NCBI GenBank assembly: GCA_030142905.1 | Contig: JASJOG010000006.1 | Coordinates: forward strand, 3,584,501-3,648,500 | DNA: 64,000 nucleotides | Source: Heliopora coerulea | Taxonomy: Eukaryota; Cnidaria; Anthozoa; Scleralcyonacea; Helioporidae | Direction of reading: 5' to 3' | Shown: in pieces, positions 37,801 through 49,800 of the stretch | How positions within the stretch are numbered: position 1 is the stretch's first letter | How the letters are laid out: the number at the start of each line of letters is the position of its first letter | The notes under the pieces: generated by a model | What the model was told of the DNA's origin: nothing | Database searches by the model: none | Seen by the model: only the letters and a program-made list of their open reading frames with translations | Made by a program: the position numbers and the translations under genes

Positions 37801-40800
37801 GTAAACATATTTCTGAAGACCTACGTACCTTTGTATTACAGTATAATAGATTGAGTAAGAACATCTAACACAGATGAACAAAGAAGCAGGTCCATTATAC
37901 TTATTATTGTTGGGTGAATATTATTTCATCTGATTTTCTTCTCTTAACGACTGTTTACAAAGCTTTGGGCTGACTAAATTAGTGTACAATTTAAAAAAAA
38001 AAAACTTTCCCAGCTGACAATTTTAAAAAGTATAAGAGAACAATTCCGAAAAATAACATCTTGCAAACCCATGAAATGAGTCAATGAACAAGACGAGAAA
38101 ACGATTCACGTTTGAATCGTTTTCTCGTCTTGTTCATTGACTCGTTTCTTAGGTTTGCAAGATGTTATTTTTCGGTGTTGGTTTCTTCTTATAGTGTACA
38201 ATTCCTTAGTATCTTTCACCAAAACTGTAATTTAAGAGCTTGTTTAGCAGTATCAACATAGCAACAGTGATTTTATACGGGTTTAAAGCAATCGATACGG
38301 TGAAAGAAAACGTTTAAAAATTAACCTTGCATGTAAATGCCAAACATGCTGGCCGCAGCTTTCTCAACCCACAATGTGGGAGTCTCTCTAGCTTGAAAAT
38401 GTTGTTGATTAAAATGAAACTACATGTACCTTAATTTCGAAGATTTGCCCCGGCCTGAGAGAAGCTCAAAGCAGTTGCACTTACTTTTTTCTTTTTCATT
38501 AGCAGGAAGATTTTCAAGGTCAAAAAGAAGTGAAATATCATAACCTAAAGCAAAAATGAAGTCAAAGTGTACTAAATAACAATAAAAACTTATGAATAAA
38601 ACAATGCCAAGGAACTCCGACAGAAAGGAAGTGATACCGCAGAAAAATGTTTTAAAGCTTTACAATGTATACAATAAACTGGACGATAAAAATATGCGTG
38701 CAGTAGTGTGACACACATACCAGATTCTGGAGTGGTTAGGTAAGACCCATATTCTTTTTGAATCAACTACATGGACAGCCAAATAAAAAAATAAACACTA
38801 TAAATGAATCAATAGTTTTCCAATAACAAACTAATAAACTGTTCAATATTAACAGAAATTTCAAAAAAATTATGTACTGCCTAAATACTTTGTTCAGTAC
38901 AAACTTTCACAAATGTCCTGGCGAAACTATTAAAGCTTAAAGTGACTGAAAAATAACGAATTTCATCCCATTAGTGGTGTAGCCATGGGGAGAGGTTCGG
39001 GGGGTTCAAACCCCTCCCATAGTTGTAACGAGCTTGAGTTTCCGGTTCAATAATGAGTCATAAGACAGTATCACAATCTGGCAAGCTTTCATTTGCGAGC
39101 TTCTAACCACTGAAGGCGTAGTGATAAATTGTCGATACATAATATCTGAAATGTTGAAGTTATATTGTGAATTAATAGACCTATTAACCTATAAAATATA
39201 AAAATTCAGGTATGAAAAATGTTAAAGATATTAATATTGAACAAACTTTGATGATGATCTTATAGATCGAAAACGTTCAGTTTTAATATTCTTAAGATTT
39301 TTACTACCTGAATTTTTATCGAAGTTCGAAAAATGGGATCGATCAGTCTTTCAGGTTCAAGAAAGAAATACGGAACGAACGGGAAATGGTCACTTTTGTT
39401 TCGTGCAAGATGTGTACTGTAGCCGTGCTGCACTGACTTCACAAATCTCGGTTCTATAGTTTATCATGAACCAAGGAGAAATCACAGACATCTGCGACCA
39501 AGCGTTCAGTGTTCTCGCACGATAAAAACTGGCCGAAATTCCTATTATGAGATATTAAAAATTATGCATGTTATGAATGCAAACCAAGTTTAGTTTAACA
39601 AAATAAATATACGATTACAATTAGTTGCTTAATGAAGGCAAAAACCTCCGCTTTATTGGAGAAAACAGACTGCACTCGTCAGTCATGGAGATCTAATCTG
39701 GCAAGCGCAATTCGCAGCGTTCGCTTCTTCTTTCTTTTTTCATTGATAGCACTGATGCTCATACACCGCCGTACTACTTCACATACGTTTTGTAAAGGTG
39801 GATGTACCAACTGGCAGGTGCTTTCGGGTTGAGGTTATTGTCAAGGTTAGGGCACAAGAACCAAGGAAGAACTACAAACAATCTGGTCGTTTTTTGAAAA
39901 ACAAACAAACAAACAAATTCCACTGGCAATGACAGTAAGACGATAGTAGGTTGCTCTCACCTGATCAGCTCCATATTTCTGTAAGTCAGCATAAAACTTC
40001 AAATGAATGCTAACCTATTTTAAACAAAACACACTTGTTGTTCCATGCAGCAACTATCCGTATATTTATTTAACACACACCCACCCACCAGAGATATTCC
40101 AGATAAATTATCACTTATAGAACCTGGAGATTACTGAAGGCTATGTGGGCTATATCCATATACGAAACAAAGCAGACATTTATGCATTTAACCCCGACAT
40201 TTTTCTGCCCAACAAGGTGAGGTGGTTTGGATAAAATGCTGAAAATCGTCCGAACAAAAATGAGCAAACTGATATTTTACCTTTTACAAACTACATCTAG
40301 AAAACACGCAACTCACACAATGCTTTAGTGTCAAGTTCAACGACAATGTCTATATTATAAACAATTTAAATATGATATTTAGATAGTTAGCAGTTTAAAT
40401 TTGCAACCAGGTGAAGATTAAACCTCGTGTGGAGTGTAACTCTGGTTAGAGATATAGGACTCCAAGCAAGTTACCTATTTTAAGTAGAGTCAATAGTATT
40501 GAATGAAATGGAGTCACCACAGAAAGTGGGTATCTCCCCGAAACTAAAATAGTACAAAAGAATATGGGGTCCCCAAACAAAGTGAGTATCTACCCAAGAA
40601 ATAAGACGGCATATAGTAGAGTTTGCAAATTGCAAGTGCCATGCAGCGGCGTAACGGACTATGGTCAGGGTTTGAGCAACTCCTAAGGGCCCCCGACCTC
40701 TAAGGGCCCCCCAGTGAATCTGTAAAAACAATTAGGATTAAAGTCTTGAAATATATGTCTATACTGAGGGAGGTGACGGGAGCCCGCAAACGAAAATCTC

Positions 40801-43800
40801 CTAAGGGCCCCCAACATGTGACATGCTGCCGAATGTTGAATGAACCCCTACAACGGGTGTTCATCATAGTTGAACCACTGCTCCAGTCGAAGAATACAAA
40901 AGCTATATGGACATTTTGTGAAGTGGTAGTTAATTAACGGGTTATGTTTCATTAGTTACAGTCCCGGATCCATCATTAGAAGAGCAATGCTCTTCAGTAG
41001 GCAGATCAGTCAGCTATTTAAAAGCAGCAACAGCAATGAATTGAGTTTGAAGACACACAAGTACAAGCCTTCAACTTCAAGCGCCGACTAAAATGGCGTC
41101 GCTTGTGTTGGTGGACTAAGCAGACTCAAGGTTATTCAGTTCATAAGAAATCGAACGCACAGACATGTAGCCGCACGGCCAACTTCTACAAATATATTTA
41201 TGAATTGCTCTTAATAACAAAAATAACACACTTTTCGGCAGTTTTACAATAGCTAAAAATCGTGAGAACGTACAACATACGTTTGCCGTAACATGCACAG
41301 TTACATTACAATCCAGGCCATCCCTGAAATCCTGTTTCGCTTTGAAATCACCCTCAATGCTGGATACAAAATCCAGATTCGCGCAAGATTAGTGTGCTGC
41401 CTCGCTGGTCCTCGGCAGCAAATACTATACGAGGTCACCACTCAAAGTGGGTACCTCCCCGAAACTAAAATAGTGTGAGAATTATACGAGGTCAACAGAT
41501 AAACGTTTTTTTTCAATAAGAACATTGCACTGCAAGGAAGCCTTTGAACGTTCTTAATTTTACCCACTTTGAAGCCTAAAAATGTTCTTAAGATGTTCTT
41601 AGAAATAACAAAACGAGTGACCACGTGCTTCGTGTCTTTGAACGACTCAAGGTTTTGCAACATTATTAATTGATAAATAACGGTTCTTTCTAGCGAAAGT
41701 GTAAAGAATTTAATTGTTTATTCTCACAATAATACAATAGCTTTATTCAAGTAGTGTAAAAAAGCAGGAAGTAAAAAAGTAAACAAAGCCTACTAATTTT
41801 TTTCAGACACACTGTATGAAAAGTGAAAAATATTCTTCACTTGTAAAACTGGCGGAACGACAGTTCACCTTTGGAGCTTTTGCATTCACTAAAAAGATTG
41901 TTCATAGAGGAAACTTAAATGAAGTAGTCATACCACGCACAGTGAAGAGGAAGAAGTAATTAAAAGATATCAATGTCATTCATGCGATAAACGATTTTCC
42001 GAGAAAAAGGGGCTTATAGTTCATGAAAAATGTAAACATGGAGTTGTCTTTGGGGAAAGGTAAGCGCTTCATTCTTTCTTCAGTTTGTTATTTGTATTGT
42101 ATTTCCTTATAAATGTATTTTTTAAAAGTCCATTGTATTTTCACTTTTTTGTTTTTAGCATTCAGTCCAATACACTTATGGTACAGAAGCAAATGTTTGG
42201 AGATGCATCTCTCGGGAAAACCGTTAAAGAAGTCGTTGATCACCTAGTTAAGTCCGTATTTGAAAACTTGGAGGATGTTCAGAAAAAGCATAGCGGAAAA
42301 CGAGGAAAAGATCGCCGTGAAAAGTATTCAGCCATTAAAAAATCTAACATTATCGATGATTACGAGGAAGGCGTGTCCCAAGATGAGATTGCAGAAAAAT
42401 ACAACATTAACAGATCTCTGGTAAGTTAGATAAAAACTTAATGAATTTCGTAACTCTCATGATTATTGTTTGTTCAAGCTATGAAGTTAGTTTTCTTTTT
42501 CGGTGATTTTTTGTATTAGCAGATCTGAAGGATATAGTTCGAAAAAAATCCTTAAGATAGGTGAATGTTTATCTTTTAGGTGTCAAAATGGGTGAAAAAG
42601 AAAAGTAAAATCAAGAAAGCTGCTTCTTCAGCTCACCGACAAAGCTTTAAATTGCGTCCGTGTGATAAATACAAAGAGCTTTACGTTCAACTGTTCCAAG
42701 ATTTTAAGAATGCGAGGGAAAAAGGATACCATGTGAATTTCGGTTGGCTATCGTCAAAGGCACGCAAGATATACAAAAGGCAAACTGGGGATGATAATGC
42801 GAGCATTCGAAAGCACGTGGTTGTGAACTTTATTAAGCGCTTCAATACTCGAATGCGAGCCAAGCAACGAAACTGTAAGTTGTCCAAAGAGAGCTACCGT
42901 GAGACCCTTATATGAAATGGCATGCCACAACTCGGGAGAGGCTAATTCGTGCTGGAAAAGATGATACCTATGACGCAACTTGGTGAAGATTTCTGCCTCA
43001 CCAGCGGTTTAACGTTGACCAAAGTCCTCTGCCTTTTACCGTCAATGCAAAGCGAACCTAAGAGTTGGTCAAGAAAGGAGACCGAAATCACAAAGTCTGG
43101 ATTTCCCAGCCGGGAAGCGGACTAGAGAAACGTCAGGGTACATTGCAAGTATGTGTCCGCCCAACTGGCCCTCAACCGAAACTCGCCATCATTTTTATGG
43201 GAACGAAAAAGGTTTCACAAGTTAAGACCGTAGGATTCTCATCACACATTGGGCTGGCAATGCATATAATAAACTCATATCGGAGCAATACGATTCTTTC
43301 CGATGGCGTCCGTTCGAGAAAACGGGTTGCCTGATGATAGCCGATGGTACCAATGATGATAAAATCAGTCCAGAAGGGCTACCAAATTATGTCATACCAC
43401 CACCACTAACCCACTTGGAACCAACGACAGTGGGTCCAATTTCAAACACCGTACCTGAGACACAAAGCGAGCAAGTTGACGAAGAGATAGAAACTGAAGA
43501 GGAAGAAACACCTGAGGAAATGGCTGAAGACCTGGAAGAAGATCGGTGCTATGACGACGAGTTGGTTGGCCGGAAGGTGAAGGGTTTGTACGAGAACGGA
43601 TGGTTTACGGGTACCATCTCTTACTTCAATCAAAAGATTGGAAGATACCTTGTATCCTATAAAGATGGATCTACAGACCTCGTTGACGGTTCCGACTTTG
43701 ATGACGTAGAACTGATATTGATGTGAATACAGTATACTATTAAGATCACATTTTAAACTAAACACCAGAAAGTTACATTCTTTTAGTTTTTGACTATAGA

Positions 43801-46800
43801 AGTAGTTGTAGTTTTACATTCTTGGATAAGTAGTTTTATATTTTAGTTTTCAAGTTGCTTTAACCTTTTTTGGAGTTAAATACTTTTTTGATTAGTTTAA
43901 GCAAACTTTATTTTCGGATGATCACTTTCGTTTTCCTACCTTTTATATCCTACTTGATAATATATTGTAGTGATTTTCTTACTTAGATACAAAGCCCTGT
44001 GAAGCGTAGAATGTTCTTAACTTGTTCTAAATTTTTGGGCTATCAAAGCCTTATGTTCTTATATCGTTTGTTCTTATAAAAAAAACGTGTAAGATGGTAT
44101 CTCCCGAAAGTGATATCAAATTCAATAAAAAGTTTGAGGTCACCACTCAAAATGGGTATCTCCCTGACACAACATACCTATAGTATGTATCAAAAAATTT
44201 TGAGAAAGAATGATCCAAGGTGGATCTCTCCAAGACTGTAAAATAAAATAAAATAGATTTCTCGATTGGAGAATTTCGACAAGGAGACTAGTCGGACTTT
44301 CGACACAAAGTTTCAAGGTCTTCATCCAGGGTGAAAGTGGTCAACAGCAAGACTCATATCTTTATTACTGGTAGTGTTCTTGTTATGTTTATTAATAAGG
44401 TGAGTTTAAGTTCTAGAAATAGATTCTCGTCGTTTCTACTTAAAGAACCATCAGCATTGTTAATATGCCACGCCTCCAAATAAATCCTCAGAAAACAGCG
44501 TGGGTTGCAGGTAATGATGGAACCATTATTCCATTCTATTTCCCGGTCCTGTTTTGAAAAATGTTCCGCAAGAACAGAATTTATTGATTTTTTTGTTTTC
44601 CATTGTTAGAGTATTTTTATGTCCGTTCAAACGCGTTCCGAATTGCTGTTTAGTTTTTCATTTGTTGGGTGTCAACTTTGTTTTTTCGTTTCGGAAATAA
44701 CTGAGAAGGTTTGGAAGTAGGTAAAGTAAGTTGGCTGTAAAAGAAGGCTTGGAAGCGTTTAAGTGCCGTTTTTACGTTGTGTTTCCCTAAAATTTCCTTT
44801 ATTGGTTTCGAAGTTCTTTTTATGTAACGTATTATCGAAAATCCGTTTGGTTCCAGACCCGTATACAGTTTGTTGGCGTGTATGTGGTCTTTAGTTAGGT
44901 TAGCTAGAAATTGGAGATATTCATCGGTACGCATCTTTTTCCTTTCAAAATTAGAAGATACGCTACTGTCGCGTTTGTGTTGAATAAGGGTTTCTACAAA
45001 TGCTATGGTAGAGTCGGTCTCGTATTCCGCACTAAACTTAATGGAAGATTCAACTGGTACTCTTCAGCCAACATATGTCACCTGTGGGCGGTATTTTGAG
45101 CCTCTTTCCACCGGGAAAATTATCTGTTGTTCGTCTTAAGGCTAATTTACGCGATAAGATTTGTCGCATACGATTGTTCGCCTGGCGTACGTAATGTTGT
45201 CTTAAGGGTAGCGATCCTGTTTACGATTCGCTTGCTAAAGTCGCAGTACGTCCTGAAGAAGTTATACACTTAATTGTATACACCACAGCGAACAATTGTC
45301 AACATTACACAACAGTCAACATTACATGAAATATTGCAGCCCGGGCTGAAACTGAAATCGGAAGTAAACCCAGGCAGGAATTTGTCGGTAGCCTTAGTTA
45401 TTTTGGCAATTTGCATCTTCCCACGATGGTCAATCATATTTTCAGCCCGGGCTGAAATTTTTTCGTGCGATTATATGGGATTTTTCAGCCCGGTCAGCCG
45501 GGCTGAAATTTTCAGCGCGGGTAGCTCAAACCGGGCTGAAACTTTCTTCATGTAATCGCAAGCGCCGTTTTTCAAGTATTTTATCAGAAGGCCGGGCTAA
45601 AATCTCAGCCCGGTTAACTGGGCTGGAATTACTGGAACTCGCTGGAATTTACTTTTATTACAGTTACATTATAAGTAGGATTTAACAAAGCGTTGCTGAA
45701 ATTGGTATCGTACTTTACTTATATCACACATAAATGGATATCACCACAGACAGTGGAAAGGACCATGCGCTTTTGGAATCTACATGACTGCACATGGACT
45801 AAAATAATTGTTAAGCAACCTACTCTAAGATGATCGACCAACGCCCGTCAAGTCGTAACCTCAGAAAAACGATCTCTGAGCCCCATACATAAGTGCTGCT
45901 TAAGTTCGACATATGTGCTGCCAAATGGGCGGCCATCATATATCGAACTTTCCCCTGAGCTCGCTAACTGAGTCTCGGTAGCTCAATGGTTAGAGCGTCT
46001 CATAGGTCATCAGAAGGTTGGAACTGCACAAACGTCTGCATCGCAGCCTACGTTTTAATCGTTATTCTGAGGCTAGAGCTTGACGAATGTTCATCGATCA
46101 TCTAAGATGTCTACAAGCTCCGACATCTACAACATATATCATACTTACCCTAACTTTGCTTTTTTCTCCATCAGGGTTTGAAATGTGAAATGAAACACCA
46201 TCAAAGTCTAACAAAAGATATTTGAATACAAACATAACTTATATGCATGGTTATTCATAACTGCCTGTAATAACTATGATTATATTGAACCTCGTGGTAA
46301 GAACTTAGGATGTTGCTCGACTTTCGAAAAGCTAAAAACACTCACCAAGCGGCTCGTGTTTTTTTTACGCTTTTCTCAAGTCTCGCAATATCCCGCGAGT
46401 TTGGGTCACAGTATCTTAACACCGGAATCCATTTGGTATTTCTTAAGTAATACTATAATAAAGCTTTAAATTGCGGGAAAATCACGAACCATTTTCAACA
46501 ATCAATTAGAACCCTGACACTACAGTACCGCAAACATTAATTCTCAGTAGCAACAAAGTCAATACACATTTAAAGTGAACGATATATTTTTTAAAAGCAT
46601 ACATGTTTCGACAACTTCAAGATGCCATCTTCAGTGCAGAATGAATGATGTGAGGTCATATTACCTCACATCATTCATTCTGCACTGAAGATGGCATCTT
46701 GAAGTTGTCGAAACATGTATGCTTTTAAAAAATATATCGTTCACTTTAAATGTGTACCGCAAACATTATTATTATTTCCTTATTAGTAGGGGTGATACAA

Positions 46801-49800
46801 AGGAAGGTGCACTAATTTAGACTTGGATGCTCATTTGAATGATGCCACCTTGTCAAGGTATATTGACATAAACATTCAATCAAAAACATCACCCTATTGC
46901 CAGACATGTTGGACCGTTGTACTGTTGTTTCTTGTTGTTTTCATTTTGAATATACTGAAACAAATGGAATATTGCTCTAGCTGACTTTAATGGACCTCAG
47001 AAACCGGGAAATGATCCTGATGTTCCCACAAAGTTTACATTTACCATACATGCATGGCTGCTTATGACAGCACCAAGCTAGAACTTCCCCAGACAAATTA
47101 AACTGATTAACAACTGTACAGTGTCTGTGCATATGAAAAATGAAAGCAGAATTGTGTAACATCAATTGAAAAAATGTCACTGTCTTATGACCTGTATAAG
47201 ATGTATAATTGATTATCTTTGGTACTTAAATTCAGAAAATGTCCAGCAAAGCATATTTGAGTAGGGGTACTTACAGTACCACTCTTATGAAACTTAACCA
47301 CTTGTGAGGATCACATTCAAGGGATTTGTGAGTGAGAATCAAGCAAGAAATGGGAACTTGATATGTCCTTGATGGACACTCAAATTGCAAATCTCACTTC
47401 TCACTGTAAAGGTTAAGTTTCATTAGAGCGATACTGTACAGTTTATTGTTTATTGTACTTGTTTACTGTTTAATTGCTAATTTATATGACTATGGAAGAC
47501 AAAACTATTCCTATGAAGTCAATCATTGTATTGACACTAAATTAATAAAATGCTCTGAAGAAAAATTAATATATAAAGACATAACTTGCAGATTCAACTT
47601 GGTGTAGCTTTAAAATCATTCAAATAAAAAAACACACAAAAAACAATGCATTGATGCTAATACCATGCATAAGCTCAATGGATAAACTTAACTGCCAAAT
47701 TTAATGCTTTACATGTTTGATAAAGGTGATAAGTTTTGGCCAATTGAAAATAATAAGCTGGTATTTGTAATCTCAAAAAAAATCTTAGTTTTCAAACTAT
47801 GAAATTAATACATGCAATTAGCTGAAGTGCTTTTAATATGGAAACACATTAAGTTACTTTAATGATTTGCTCAATAATTATGTTGAAAACTCACAGCAGT
47901 TAATTTACTAAATGAATTTAGTTCAATGCAGGAGTCTTTCACTGTTAAGTTTTTCTTGACAACTTTTGACTGTTCACACATCAGAAGCTAAGAAGATTTT
48001 CAAAAGTACTGTACTGTACTTGTTAAGGAAAGCTTTCTCTTTTGTACTTTGTGTGCAAGTACTGGGTCAAATCAAATTTAGCTAAAAGTAAACCATACAT
48101 GTTGTCATATTACTGTTATTATTTCACTTTCTCTCAGCTTATTGTTCAATGGCAGCCAGAAACACCTTGCCAGATATCAGGTTGCATCCTGTACCCTTAG
48201 GTATCTAGCACCTTTTGCAATAATGTTGCTGACCCTGGTAAGAAACCTTTCTGAAGTGTGTAGAAGTTTAGATTCACATTTAACATCTTTATGCACTGTT
48301 CAAAGTTGGTGTGAACAGTCCCCATGGCCCCAATTATACCTGGTATGATAACTACTTCTTGGCACTTCCATATCTGTTTAATTCCACACTTTAAATCTTG
48401 ATATTTTTCCACTTTTTCTTGTTCTTTCTGAAGTATTCTTGTGTCAAATGGGCAGGCAACATCAATTAAAAAACACTTTTTCTCTTTGTCTAACAAAACT
48501 ATGTCTGGTCTAGAATGTTGTACCTAGAATGTTGTCCGTCTGTATCTTTAAATCCCAAATTATCTTTACTTCTGCATTTTCAACAACACTTTCTACTTGG
48601 TGGTCGTACCAATTATTTGATATATTAATCCCATACTTCTTGCAAACCTCCCAGTATATCATCTGGGCAACTTTATTGTGCCTTCGACTTTTATATTGCT
48701 TTTGTGCCAGTGTTTTACACTCAGAATATGCACAACCATCTGATCCTGTTTTCTGCACATTCTATATACAGCTGATACATCCTCTATCTATCACTTTCCC
48801 GACGTACCCACATTCTCAATACCAGTTCTTGTGTAGCCATGACCAAACCTTCTGTTTCTTTCTTCAGGCCACTTTTCCTTAACCATTCCCATGTTTTCTG
48901 ATTCCTGCCTTTGGTTGTACTGTTGTAAAAATTCCCATGCAGCTTCTTCTCCTTGTACTTTATCATATGTTCTTTCTGTATCTCACCTTTCTCTCTTCCC
49001 TCTTCCAACATTCCTTTGTCACTGACTGTTTCCAACAAACTTTCTGGGCAGCTTGAAACATACTTTCTTAAACTATGCACTTCAGCCTCCACACAATTCT
49101 TCACACGTATCAACCCTCTTCCTCCCTCCTTTCTTCTGCAACACAGTCTATCAATATCTCCTTGTGGGTGAAATGCATGATACACTGTTAGTATACTGTA
49201 TAACTTTCTTGTCTTCCACCCATTTTTATGTCCACTCTTATATTGATTGCAGTTATAGTATTTACACCATACAGTTTCGATTTCAAATTTTTTCTCACTT
49301 GCCTAATATATCCTTTCATGATTGCTTCCTTCATTAACTTGTCTTTTATTCCATCACCTTCCAACACACCTAGATATCTATATCCCTTATCTACATCAAC
49401 CTCATGGATTTGTTGTTGGTCCAGTAGTCTGATGCCATCACTTCGTATATATTTCTTCATCACTAGAACAACACACCTGGATAATCTAAATTCCATACAG
49501 ATGTCTCTATTGAAGATTCTCACCAAGTTTATCAAAGTACCTAGCTGCCTTTCATTTTTTCCATACAGTTTTTTGTCATCCATAAAGAGGAGATGGTTTA
49601 CTACACCCATATTTCTACCAAGGTCATATCCAGCTTTTATTTAAAATTCTCAAAATTAGTGACAATGGAATCAGTGTCAACACAAATAATAGAGGAGATA
49701 AACTATCTCCTTGGAATAAGCCTCTTTTTATTTCCACTTTTCATAATCTTTCATTTCCTGCTTGCAGCTCTGTCTCCCACTTATACATACTCCTGCTTAT

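Noticed and set aside
48529..49644. Several plus-strand frames of 70-140 aa
   Set aside because: They are antisense shadows of the decayed minus-strand LINE, which has clear RT motifs.
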